Shown: in pieces, positions 36,956-45,090 of the stretch
Numbering within the stretch: the stretch's first letter is position 1
Layout: each line of letters opens with the position of its first letter
Assembly: GCF_028473605.1 (NCBI RefSeq)
Contig: NZ_CP097267.1
Location: forward strand, 124,001 to 188,000
DNA length: 64,000 nucleotides
Origin: Acidovorax sp. NCPPB 3576
GTDB lineage: Bacteria; Pseudomonadota; Gammaproteobacteria; Burkholderiales; Burkholderiaceae_C
Direction of reading: 5' to 3'
Translations under genes and position numbers: made by a program
The notes under the pieces: model-generated
Database searches by the model: none
Seen by the model: the letters and a program-made list of their open reading frames with translations, nothing else
Told to the model about the DNA's origin: nothing

Positions 36956-38011
36956 TCAGGCGCCCTGCGGGGGCGGCGGCCGCGTGCGCTGTAGCCGAGC
37001 GACTGCCCGTTCCCACAGCGCCGCCAGGCCGCGCGGCTCGGCGATGAGAAAGCCCACGATGATCGCGCCCAGGGCGATGCGCTGGCACAGCTCCAGCACG
37101 CCCGAGTCGAACCACTGGCCCAGCAGCAGGCTGCCCAGGCGCGAGAGCAGCAGCGGGAACACGACGATCAGGGCAGCGCCCAGGAAGGCGCCGCGCAGCG
37201 TGGCCAGGCCGCCAATGATGACGATGAAAAGGATCTGGAACGAGCGGTCGAGGTTGAAACCCGCCGGCTCCACCGTGCGCAGGTAGACGAAGCCCCACAG
37301 CACCCCCGCCACGCCGATCACGAAGGACGACAGCGCAAAGGCCAGCAGCTTGGCGCGCAGCACCGGCACGCCGATTACGCGGGCGGCCAGCTCGTTGTCG
37401 CGCACGGCGATGAAGTGGTGGCCGGTGGGCGTGCGGGTCACGCGCCAGACCAGCGCCGTCAGCACGGCCACCACGGTCAGTGCGAACAGGTAGCGGCCCG
37501 TGGGCGCGTCGAAGGCCACGCCCGCCACGGCGATGGGCGGTGCGTCGATCACGCCCGAGGGGTTGTGGTTGCTGAACCAGCCGAATTTCGTCAGGGCCCA
37601 CTGCACGAAGAACTGCGCCGCCAGGGTCGATACGGCCAGGTAGAAGCCGCGCAGCCGCAGGCTGGGCAGGCCGAACACCACGCCCACCACCGTGGCGGCC
37701 ACGCCGCCCAGCGCCATGGCCGCCAGCAGCGGCAGGCCCTCGACGCGCAGCTGAAAGTTGTAGGCCGCATAAGCGCCCACGGCCATGAAGGCGGCCGAGC
37801 CCAGCGACAGCTGGCCCGCGTAGCCGGTCAGCAGGTTCAGCCCCACGGCGGCCAGCGACAGGGCCAGGAAGGGGATCAGCAGCGCATCGAACACGTAGTC
37901 GGTGGCCAGCAGCGGCACCACGCCGTAGGCCAATGCCAGCGCGATGGCGGGCGTGGCCCACAGGGGCCAGAGGGTGCGAGGGGTGCCGGGTTGAAGGGTG
38001 GGGGTTGCCAT
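36956..38011 (-). CDS. Liv-type ABC permease (LivM)
   Basis: Permease of 351 residues with eight to ten hydrophobic segments. The LivM signature is visible in LLTGYAGQLSLGSAAFMAVGAYA-like sequence (about 50-70) and in ARVIGVPVLRAKLLAFALSS (coupling region). The ATG at 38011 follows the LivH stop by four bases, so the two are coupled. The C-terminus is short and Arg/Pro-rich (RTRPPPPQGA). Confidence 0.93.
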   Translation of the reverse strand: MATPTLQPGTPRTLWPLWATPAIALALAYGVVPLLATDYVFDALLIPFLALSLAAVGLNLLTGYAGQLSLGSAAFMAVGAYAAYNFQLRVEGLPLLAAMALGGVAATVVGVVFGLPSLRLRGFYLAVSTLAAQFFVQWALTKFGWFSNHNPSGVIDAPPIAVAGVAFDAPTGRYLFALTVVAVLTALVWRVTRTPTGHHFIAVRDNELAARVIGVPVLRAKLLAFALSSFVIGVAGVLWGFVYLRTVEPAGFNLDRSFQILFIVIIGGLATLRGAFLGAALIVVFPLLLSRLGSLLLGQWFDSGVLELCQRIALGAIIVGFLIAEPRGLAALWERAVARLQRTRPPPPQGA

Positions 38012-38015
38012 GGCG

Positions 38016-38912
38016 TCAGGCCCTTTCCACCGGCCGCTGCCCGAACAGGCCACCGGGCCGCACCAGCAGGAACAGCAGCGCGGCGGCGTAGGCGAACCAG
38101 CTTTCGATGCCGCCGCCCACGTAGGCGCCCAGGTACACCTCGGCCAGCTTTTCCAGCGCGCCGATGACGAGCCCGCCCACGATGGCGCCCAGGATGGAAT
38201 CGAACCCGCCCAGCACCAGCACCGGCAACGCTTTCAGCACCACCAGCGACAGCGAGAACTGCACGCCCAGCCGCGCGCCCCACAGCAGCCCGGCCACCAG
38301 CGCGATCACGCCCGCCGCGGACCACACGGTGGCCCAGATCACCGGCAGCCGCAGGCCCACGGCCAGCGCGGCGTAGGTGTCGTCGGCCACCGCGCGAAAC
38401 GCCAGGCCCACGCGGGTGTAGCGAAAGAACGCCGACAGCACTGCGACCATGACTGCCGCCACGCCGGCCGCGAACAGGTCGAACGTGGAGACCAGCACGC
38501 CCGCGATCTCGATGGGTGCATCGGAAACGCCCAGCTCCAGCGAATGCACCTGCGTGCCCCACACCAGCTGGGCCACGCCCTCGATCACATACGATAGGCC
38601 CAGCGTGGCCATGAACAGCGTGATGGGCGGCTGGTTGACCAGCGGGCGCAGCACCACGCGTTCGATGGCCAGGCCCAGCACCACCATCAGCGCGAAGGTG
38701 ATGGCCAATGCCAGGGCGAACGGCAATCCTCGCTCCACCAGGCTCACGAAGGTCAGCGCCGCGAACAGCAGTTGCGCACCCTGCGCGAAGTTGAGCACGC
38801 CCGAGGTCTTGTAGATCAGCACGAAGCCGATGGCCACCAGCGAATACATCACGCCGGACAGCAGCCCGCCGATCAGCACCTCGGCGAGGAAGGCGAAGTC
38901 GAAGCCTTCCAT
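38016..38912 (-). CDS. Liv-type ABC permease (LivH)
   Basis: Permease of 298 residues. The typical LivH opening LLSGVMYSLVAIGFVLIYKT, then SGVLNFAQGAQLL, is followed by about eight membrane helices and VLGGFDSILGAIVGGLVIG near the C-terminus. Its ATG overlaps the LivG TGA by one base (TGATG). Together with LivM it forms the membrane channel. Confidence 0.94.
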   Translation of the reverse strand: MEGFDFAFLAEVLIGGLLSGVMYSLVAIGFVLIYKTSGVLNFAQGAQLLFAALTFVSLVERGLPFALALAITFALMVVLGLAIERVVLRPLVNQPPITLFMATLGLSYVIEGVAQLVWGTQVHSLELGVSDAPIEIAGVLVSTFDLFAAGVAAVMVAVLSAFFRYTRVGLAFRAVADDTYAALAVGLRLPVIWATVWSAAGVIALVAGLLWGARLGVQFSLSLVVLKALPVLVLGGFDSILGAIVGGLVIGALEKLAEVYLGAYVGGGIESWFAYAAALLFLLVRPGGLFGQRPVERA

Positions 38913-39829
38913 CACGGCGCCTCCGCGGGCGGCGTGGGGGCTGGCTCCTCGTGCGCCACGCCCAGGTAGGCATCGATCACGGCCGGGTCCTCGCGCACCT
39001 CGGCCGGTGTGCCGTCGGCGATCTTGCGGCCGTAATCCAACACGGCCACGCGGTCCGACAGGCCCAGCACGATGCCGATGTCGTGCTCGATGAGCACCAC
39101 CGCCGCGCCGTGCCGGTCGCGCGCGGCGCGGATCAGCGCGGCCATCTCGCTCTTCTCGCCCGCGCTGGTGCCGGCCAGGGGTTCGTCCAGCAGCAAGAGG
39201 CGTGGGCGTGCCACCAGCGCGCGCGCCAGCTCCACCCGCTTTTGCAGGCCGTAGGAGAGGCCGCCGGCCAGCCGGTCCTGCACGCTGCCCAGCCCCAGGA
39301 AGTCGATGGCTTCGCGCGCCTGTTCGCGCGCATCGCGCCACTCGCGGCGCGCCCGGCCCCAGCCCAGCACCTGCTCGGCAAAGCTGGCCCGGGCCGCATG
39401 CACGCGGCCCAGGGCGATGTTGTCGCGCACGGAGAGGCCCTTGAACAGCGCCAGGTTCTGGAAGGTGCGCGCCACGCCCAGGTGCGCCAGCCGGTGTGTG
39501 GGCACCTGCGCGAACGACGCGCTGCCGATGTGTACGCGGCCGGCGTCGGGCCGGTACAGGCCGCAGATGATGTTGACCAGCGAACTCTTGCCCGCGCCGT
39601 TGGGCCCGATGATGGCCCGCAGCTCGCCCGGGGACACGCGCAGGTCGATGCCGCGCAGCGCGTGCACGCCGCCGAACGACAGGTCGATGCCCTGCAGTTC
39701 GAGCGCGGGCGGGGCGGCCGGTGGCAGGGTGCCGCCCGTGGCCGCGCCGGCGCGCTCGGCGCTGCGGCGTGGTGCAGCAGGTACCGTGGCGGGCGGGGCC
39801 AGGGTGCCGTCGAACAGGGTGCTGGACAT
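38912..39829 (-). CDS. Liv-type ABC transporter ATPase (LivG)
   Basis: ATPase of 305 residues: Walker A GPNGAGKSS, signature-like LSYGLQKRVE, Walker B LLLLDEPLAG and the LivG-type C-terminus with VLDYGRKIADGTPAEV. The start at 39829 is chosen because GGAAAG lies 12 bases upstream; an in-frame TTG at 39853 is less likely. The 45-residue N-terminal extension is Ala/Pro-rich. It follows sfnG after a 122-bp gap without an obvious terminator. Confidence 0.92.
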   Translation of the reverse strand: MSSTLFDGTLAPPATVPAAPRRSAERAGAATGGTLPPAAPPALELQGIDLSFGGVHALRGIDLRVSPGELRAIIGPNGAGKSSLVNIICGLYRPDAGRVHIGSASFAQVPTHRLAHLGVARTFQNLALFKGLSVRDNIALGRVHAARASFAEQVLGWGRARREWRDAREQAREAIDFLGLGSVQDRLAGGLSYGLQKRVELARALVARPRLLLLDEPLAGTSAGEKSEMAALIRAARDRHGAAVVLIEHDIGIVLGLSDRVAVLDYGRKIADGTPAEVREDPAVIDAYLGVAHEEPAPTPPAEAP

Positions 39830-39951
39830 GGTGGTGCGGGGCTTTCCGGGCAAGGCTGCGCCCGGCGCCGCGTCGCGCAGGCGAGCGGCGCAAGGGCGTG
39901 GGCGCCAGTGGAGGGTGGGCGGCGGCGGGTGGGGCGTTGTGCCTGTGCGGG

Positions 39952-41106
39952 TCAGGCGGCCACGGCCTCGGCGGGCTCGCCGATGGCGGCCCCGGCGGGT
40001 GCGCCCAGGCCCTGCGCTTCCAGCTCGCGCACCAGCGGCAGCACCTTCTCGCCGAAGTACTCGACCTCTTCGATGAAGTGCAGGAAGCCGGCCAGGATCA
40101 GGTCCACGCCCACGGCCTTGAGCGCCACGATGCGCTCGGCGACCTGGCGCGGCGTGCCGATGAGGTTGGTGCGAAAGCCGTCGTTGTATTGCACCAGGTC
40201 CTCGAAGGTGGATTTGGCCCAGTTGCCTTCGCCCTCGGGCGAGGATTGGCCGGCCTGCTTGGCCGCGTCGCCGAAGGCGTGCACCGCCTCCACGTGGGCG
40301 TGGTCGATGATGTCTTTCAGCACCGCGCGGGCCTCTTGCTCAGTGTCGCGGGCGATGACGAAGGCGTTGATGCCGATGCGCACGCGGTGGCCCGTCTCGG
40401 CGGCCTTGGCGCGGATGTCGTCGATCTGCTTTTTCACGCCCTCGGGCGTGTTGCCGTTGGTGAAGTACCAGTCCGACACGCGCGAGGCCATGTCGCGCGC
40501 GGCGCGCGAGCTGCCGCCCTGGAAGATCTCCGGGTGGGGTTTTTGCACGGGCTTGGGGCTCAGCGTGTAGTTGTTGAAGCGGTAGAAATCGCCCTTGAAG
40601 GTGAAGTTGTCCTGCGTCCAGATGCCCTTGAGCGCGCGGATGAATTCTTCGGACCGCCGATAGCGCTCGTCATGCTCCAGCCAAGGCTCGCCAATCGCCT
40701 GGAACTCGCCCTTGAACCAGCCGCTCACCACATTGATGGCGATGCGCCCGGCGCTGATGTGATCGATGGTGGCGATCTGCTTGGCCACCACGGCGGGGCT
40801 CCACGGCCCGGGCAGGATGGCGGCCAGCACCTTGAGCTTCGTCGTGGCGTGCAGCAGCGCCTGGCTGAACGACACCGACTCGTGCTGGTACTCGGCGCCG
40901 TAGCCGGCCGTGAAGCGGATCTGCGTCAGCGCGTAGTCGAAGCCGGCCCGCTCGGCCGCCTGCGCCAGGCGCTGGTTGTATTCCAGGCTCCAGTCGGTGC
41001 GCTGGGCGATGGTGCTGACCACCAGCCCGCCGCTGACGTTGGGCACCCAGTAGGCGAACCGGATGCCTTCGGAAGAGGCGGCGGAAGAAGTCGTGTCGTG
41101 GCTCAT
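39952..41106 (-). CDS. sfnG: dimethylsulfone monooxygenase
   Basis: FMNH2-dependent luciferase-like enzyme of 384 residues that converts dimethylsulfone to methanesulfinate and formaldehyde. SfnG-type blocks are IRFAYWVPNVSGGLVVST at the N-terminus, LTQIRFTAGYGAEYQHESVS, IDHISAGRIAINVVSGWFKG and IFQGGSSRAARDMASRVSD. The ATG at 41106 has CAGGAG upstream. It lies 47 bases after msuE, the reductase expected to feed it FMNH2, and ahead of a Liv-type transporter. The C-terminal 20 residues are an Ala/Gly-rich extension. In Pseudomonas the sfn genes need SfnR and sigma-54, which fits the activator at 16.2 kb. Confidence 0.92.
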   Translation of the reverse strand: MSHDTTSSAASSEGIRFAYWVPNVSGGLVVSTIAQRTDWSLEYNQRLAQAAERAGFDYALTQIRFTAGYGAEYQHESVSFSQALLHATTKLKVLAAILPGPWSPAVVAKQIATIDHISAGRIAINVVSGWFKGEFQAIGEPWLEHDERYRRSEEFIRALKGIWTQDNFTFKGDFYRFNNYTLSPKPVQKPHPEIFQGGSSRAARDMASRVSDWYFTNGNTPEGVKKQIDDIRAKAAETGHRVRIGINAFVIARDTEQEARAVLKDIIDHAHVEAVHAFGDAAKQAGQSSPEGEGNWAKSTFEDLVQYNDGFRTNLIGTPRQVAERIVALKAVGVDLILAGFLHFIEEVEYFGEKVLPLVRELEAQGLGAPAGAAIGEPAEAVAA

Positions 41107-41153
41107 GGCGATGCTCCTGGACAGGGGAGAGGGAATGGGGTGGTCGGCGGGGT

Positions 41154-41732
41154 TCAGGCCGCCTGCGCCAGGCGCAGCGCGGGCGTGGCCTGCGGCGCGA
41201 TGCCGACCAGGGGCGCCGCGCGCTGCACTGCCAGCACGATGCGCTCGCGCAGGGCGGCGCTGGCGATCTCGTAGCCCTGGAAGTCCTGCTCCGAGGCATA
41301 CACGCCCAGCGGCAGCGTGCGCGCCTGGAAGAAGCTGAACAGCGGGCGCAGCTGGTGGTCGATCACCAGCGCGTGGCGGTCGCTGCCGCCGGTGGCGGCC
41401 AGCAGCACGGGCACGTCGATCAGCGCCTCGTGGTGCACGAAGTCGAACAGGTGCTTGAACAGGCCCGTGTACGAGCCGCGATAGACGGGGCTGGCCACGA
41501 TCAGCAGGTCGGCCGATTCGATGGCGGCCAGCTCCGCTTCGACGGCGGCCGGCAGCTGGCTGCGGTAGAGCGCGCCGCCGATCTGCGGGGCCAGCGGCCC
41601 CAGCTCGATGGTGTGCGCCTCGATGGGCAGCACCTCGCTGAGGGCGGCGATCAACTCTTCCACCAGCACCAGCGTGCGCGAGGGGCGCTGCACATTGCCG
41701 GAGACTGCCACTACCTTGAATTTGCGCGTCAT
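41154..41732 (-). CDS. msuE: NADPH-dependent FMN reductase
   Basis: Flavodoxin-fold reductase of 192 residues that supplies FMNH2. The sequence matches the MsuE type: VVAVSGNVQRPSRTLVLVEE with the phosphate loop, SADLLIVASPVYRGSYTGLF, FKHLFDFVHHEAL and LLAATGGSDRHALVIDHQLR. The start at 41732 has AGGAAGG about 11 bases upstream. It is the first gene of the operon and the only flavin reductase visible in the whole sulfur region, so it may serve SfnG, SsuD, the DszA-like enzyme and the SfnB-like proteins. Confidence 0.9.
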   Translation of the reverse strand: MTRKFKVVAVSGNVQRPSRTLVLVEELIAALSEVLPIEAHTIELGPLAPQIGGALYRSQLPAAVEAELAAIESADLLIVASPVYRGSYTGLFKHLFDFVHHEALIDVPVLLAATGGSDRHALVIDHQLRPLFSFFQARTLPLGVYASEQDFQGYEIASAALRERIVLAVQRAAPLVGIAPQATPALRLAQAA

Positions 41733-41822
41733 GGGATCGAACCTTCCTGGGATGCCCGGCGCGACCATCGCGGCGGGGGTATGGAATGGATTGAAGACCC
41801 AGCGGCGCGCCAGCGCTGCAAA

Positions 41823-41843
41823 GGAATCGGCGCATGCTTATGC
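41823..41843 (-). promoter_or_regulatory. sulfur-operon motif, copy A
   Basis: On the minus strand GCATAAGCATGCGCCGATTC plus C, followed by CTTTGCA. Copies at 31243 and 18758 share most positions of the 21 bases. It lies about 90 bases before msuE. A CysB/Cbl/SsuR-like activator site is the leading guess. Confidence 0.65.
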
Positions 41844-41874
41844 GGAATCCGTGCGTGCGGGCAAGTGGTTGATT

Positions 41875-41890
41875 TGCAAGGGAAAACCCG
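41875..41890 (-). promoter_or_regulatory. sigma-54-like promoter before msuE
   Basis: The minus strand reads CGGGTTTTCCCTTGCA. The GG and GC doublets are exactly ten bases apart and the -12 element TTGCA is perfect, but the -24 side lacks the TGGCAC match. Transcription would start about 130 bases before msuE. It is plausible because SfnR/sigma-54 controls sfn genes elsewhere. Confidence 0.4.
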
Positions 41891-42087
41891 CAATTCGGGC
41901 CGAAGGCCGGCGTGGCGGCAGGGCGCAGCCGCTTCGCCCCGGGTGCGGCAGGGTTGCCCGCCCAGCGGCAAATTGCGCAGTTTGCTGCGCAGGTGCTGGC
42001 GTGGGAGCAGGCCGCCGGCGTGGATGGCCCACCCGCCCGTGCGTGGGCACGCGCCTGTCGCACCGCCCTGTTGCACCGCCTTGTCGT

Positions 42088-42130
42088 TTGCTATTATTTA
42101 TATAGCAACAAGGGCATGTTCCACTAGGGC
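42088..42130 (+). repeat. dispersed AT-rich repeat, copy 4 (rearranged)
   Basis: TTGCTAT, a 7-base TATTTAT loop and ATAGCAA form a perfect 7-bp hairpin (42088-42108). It is followed by a segment whose complement reads GCCCTAGTGGAACATGC, matching the CCCTAGTGGATCATGC arm of copy 3 in opposite orientation. It lies between glnE and msuE. Confidence 0.6.
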
Positions 42131-42165
42131 GTGAAGGCGATAAGACCTCGAACGCCCGCCCGGGA

Positions 42166-44988
42166 TCAGCCGGCGAACACCGCCTGCCACAGCGCCAGCA
42201 CCGCGTCGCGTTCGGCCTGCAGCGTGGCGGGGTCCACGCGCGTGGGCTGCTCGTTCAGGCGGGCCCGGTGCTGCACCTGGCGCAGCGTGCGGTAGGCCGT
42301 GGCGGCGGCGGTGCCCACGCCGTCGGGCAGGAAGCCGGCAGCCTCGGCGCGCTGCAGCAGGGTGATGTTGCCCCGGTTCTCGCGCAGGCTGGGGTGCGTG
42401 GCGGACTGCGACAGCACCAGGTACTGCAGGGCGAATTCGACATCCACCATGCCGCCCACGCTGTGCTTGACGTCGAACTGCCCGGCCGGCACCGGGTGGG
42501 CTGCGCGCACGCGCTCGCGCATGGTGACGACTTCCTCGCGCAGCGCGGCGGGGTCGCGCGGCGCGGTGATGACGGCCTCGCGCACCGCGTCGAAGCGCTC
42601 GCGCAGGTTGCGGCCGCTGCCCGCCGCGGCCTCGCTGCCTTCGGGCAAAGGCGCGAGCGCGCCGGGCGGGGCCATGTCTTCGGTGCCCAGCAGGAAGCGC
42701 GCACGCGTCATGGCCTGGTGCTCCCAGGTCCAGGCGGTGTTGCTGCCGCGCCGTTGCTGGTAGTTGGCATAGGCGGTGAAGCTGGTCACCAGCAGGCCGG
42801 AGCTGCCGTTGGGCCGCAGGGCCGTGTCGATCTCGAAGAGGTCGCCCTCGGCGGTCTTCACCGTCAGCCAGTTGATGAGCTTGCGCACGAAGGCCGAATA
42901 CACCTCGGGCGCGCGGTCGTCGTCGTCGTCGAACACGAAGACGATGTCCAGGTCGCTGCCGTAGCCCAGCTCCTTCCCGCCCAGCTTGCCGTAGCCGATG
43001 ATGGCGAACTGCGGCACCTCGCGGTGGCGGTTCTTCAGGCGGCTCCAGCACCACTGCGCGGTCACGCGCAGCACGCTGTCGGCCAGGGCCGAGAGGTCGT
43101 CGGCCACCTGCTCCACGGTGATGCGGCGCTCCACGTCGCGCGCCAGCGTACGGAAGGTGTCGGCATGGTGGGCGCGGCGCAGCAGGTTCAGCAGGGTCTC
43201 GTCGTCGTCCTCGCCGGTCGATTGCAGCGAGGCGATGCGCAGCGCCAGTTCGTGCTCGAAGTCCTGCGGCACGAAGCGTTCGGCCAGCAGCGCGTCGCCC
43301 GCCAGCTCGTCGATCACGCCGGGGTGCTGCAGCATGTAGCGGGCGGGCCACAGCGCGGCGCCCAGCAGGTGCAGCAGGTGTTCGTGCACCGAGGGGCGCT
43401 CCAGCAGCAGCGCCAGGTAGATGTCGCGGCGCAGCAGCGATTCGAGCCAGCCGATCAGCCGCACCACGGCGTCCTCGTTGACCTGGCCGTCGGCCAGCCA
43501 GCGCGCGGTGCGCTGCACCAGCCGCAGCAGCCGCTCGCGCGACTCGTCGCTCAACGACTGCACGCGCGGGTGCGTGCGCCATTCGGCCACACGCTCGCGC
43601 ACGGTGGGGGGCAACTGTTCCAGCACCGCTTCCAGCTCGGGCGCGGCCGGTGCGCCGGCGCGGGGGCCGCCGCAGCCGCCCTTGGTGCATTGCTTCTTGC
43701 CGGCACCGCCCAGCAGCGTGTCGAACTCTTGCGCCACCAGTTCGCGGTGCGCATCGAGCTGGTGCAAAAAGGCGCAGCAGCCCAGGCCCAGGGTCTGGGC
43801 GATCCAGGCCAGGTCGTCGTCGCGCGTGGGCAGCACATGGGTCTGCTGGTCGTCCAGGTACTGGATGCGGTGTTCGACCTGCCGCAGGAAGGTGTAGGCC
43901 GCGGCCAGCGCGTCGGCCGTGTCCTGCGACATGAGGCCGGCGCGGGCCAGCCGCTGCAGGGCCTCCAGCGTGGGGCGGCAGCGCAGTTCGGGAAACTGCC
44001 CGCCGCGCACCACCTGCAGCAGTTGCACGATGAACTCGATCTCGCGGATGCCGCCCCGCGAGAGCTTCACGTCGTTGGCGCGCTCGGGGTGGCCGGCGCT
44101 GCGCTTGGCCGCATGGTCGCGGATCTGCCGGTGCAGCGAGCGCAGCGCGTCGAACACGCTGTAATCCAGGTAGCGCCGGAAGACGAAAGGCAGCACCACG
44201 CCGCGCAGGGCCTGCACCGGCTCGCCGATGACGCTGCTGCGCGGTGCGACCACGCGGCTCTTGAGCCACGCGAAGCGCTCCCATTCGCGGCCATGCACCT
44301 GCAGATATTCCTCCAGTGCGGCCAGCGACACGGCCGCAGGGCCCGAGTTGCCGTTGGGCCGCAGCGCCAGGTCGACCCGGAAGACGAAGCCGTGCTCGGT
44401 GGTATCACCGATCAGGCCGTAGATGGCCTTGACGGCGTGGCCGAAGTATTCGTGGTTGGAGATGCGGTTGCGGCCCTCGGCGTTGCCGGCGGTCTCGCCG
44501 TCGTGTTCGTACACGTAGATCAGGTCGATGTCGCTGGACACGTTCAGCTCGCGCGCCCCCAGCTTGCCCATGCCGATGATCCACAGCTCCACCGGCTGGC
44601 CTTCGGGGCCGCGGGGGGCGCCGTGGCGCGCATCCAGTGCTTCCCGGGCCTGCGCGCAGGCCTGGTCCAGCGCCAGTTCGGCCAGCTCGGTGGTCGCCCG
44701 CGTGATGTCGGGCAGCGGCGCGCCCTGCTCGCAATCGAGGCGCATCAGCCGTTCCATCACCACCTGCCGCAGGATGCGCAGTGCGGCGCCGGTGTCGTGC
44801 CCGCGGGCCCGCAGGTCGGCCAGCGCCTCGGCCATGGTGGCCCGCGTGGGGGCGCCGGGCGGCAGCACGGAAAACTCGTCGGCATAGCGCCGCTGCAGCC
44901 GCTGGTGGAAGCGGGAGTGGGATGCCAGCGGGCCGTCGCCGATGGCGTCGGGGGGAATCTCTGGAACGTCAGTGCAAGACAGCGGCAT
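42166..44988 (-). CDS. glnE: glutamine synthetase adenylyltransferase/deadenylase
   Basis: Bifunctional regulator of glutamine synthetase, 940 residues (E. coli GlnE is 946). It has two nucleotidyltransferase domains: the first with GMGKLGARELNVSSDIDLIY (about 135-155) and the second with GYGKLGGKELGYGSDLDIVF (about 665-685). The N-terminal one removes AMP and the C-terminal one adds it, under PII control. A Cys/Gly-rich insertion (KKQCTKGGCGGPRAG, about 430-445) between them is unusual and could be a metal-binding loop. The ATG at 44988 (MPLSCTDVP) is preferred; an in-frame ATG at 45048 would intrude on the divergent promoter. It is divergent from the YhdP-like gene. Confidence 0.97.
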   Translation of the reverse strand: MPLSCTDVPEIPPDAIGDGPLASHSRFHQRLQRRYADEFSVLPPGAPTRATMAEALADLRARGHDTGAALRILRQVVMERLMRLDCEQGAPLPDITRATTELAELALDQACAQAREALDARHGAPRGPEGQPVELWIIGMGKLGARELNVSSDIDLIYVYEHDGETAGNAEGRNRISNHEYFGHAVKAIYGLIGDTTEHGFVFRVDLALRPNGNSGPAAVSLAALEEYLQVHGREWERFAWLKSRVVAPRSSVIGEPVQALRGVVLPFVFRRYLDYSVFDALRSLHRQIRDHAAKRSAGHPERANDVKLSRGGIREIEFIVQLLQVVRGGQFPELRCRPTLEALQRLARAGLMSQDTADALAAAYTFLRQVEHRIQYLDDQQTHVLPTRDDDLAWIAQTLGLGCCAFLHQLDAHRELVAQEFDTLLGGAGKKQCTKGGCGGPRAGAPAAPELEAVLEQLPPTVRERVAEWRTHPRVQSLSDESRERLLRLVQRTARWLADGQVNEDAVVRLIGWLESLLRRDIYLALLLERPSVHEHLLHLLGAALWPARYMLQHPGVIDELAGDALLAERFVPQDFEHELALRIASLQSTGEDDDETLLNLLRRAHHADTFRTLARDVERRITVEQVADDLSALADSVLRVTAQWCWSRLKNRHREVPQFAIIGYGKLGGKELGYGSDLDIVFVFDDDDDRAPEVYSAFVRKLINWLTVKTAEGDLFEIDTALRPNGSSGLLVTSFTAYANYQQRRGSNTAWTWEHQAMTRARFLLGTEDMAPPGALAPLPEGSEAAAGSGRNLRERFDAVREAVITAPRDPAALREEVVTMRERVRAAHPVPAGQFDVKHSVGGMVDVEFALQYLVLSQSATHPSLRENRGNITLLQRAEAAGFLPDGVGTAAATAYRTLRQVQHRARLNEQPTRVDPATLQAERDAVLALWQAVFAG

Positions 44989-45090
44989 AGCAAGGGCCCA
45001 GGGCCTGAAAACCGTACATAACGACACCGTTTGATGCTGAACCCGCACAGCGGGCGCGGGTCATAATTCCCTTCGCATCCCAACCCACCA

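Larger units (their letters stand above)
41733..42165. promoter_or_regulatory. msuE upstream region
   Basis: This is a 433-bp non-coding region between msuE and the end of glnE. It holds the sulfur-operon motif (41823-41843), a sigma-54-like promoter (41875-41890) and a dispersed repeat with a hairpin (42088-42130). The remainder is GC-rich with no supported gene. Confidence 0.6.

Noticed and set aside
42268..45021. Long plus-strand frame opposite glnE
   Set aside because: Shadow of glnE; no recognisable domain or ribosome binding site.
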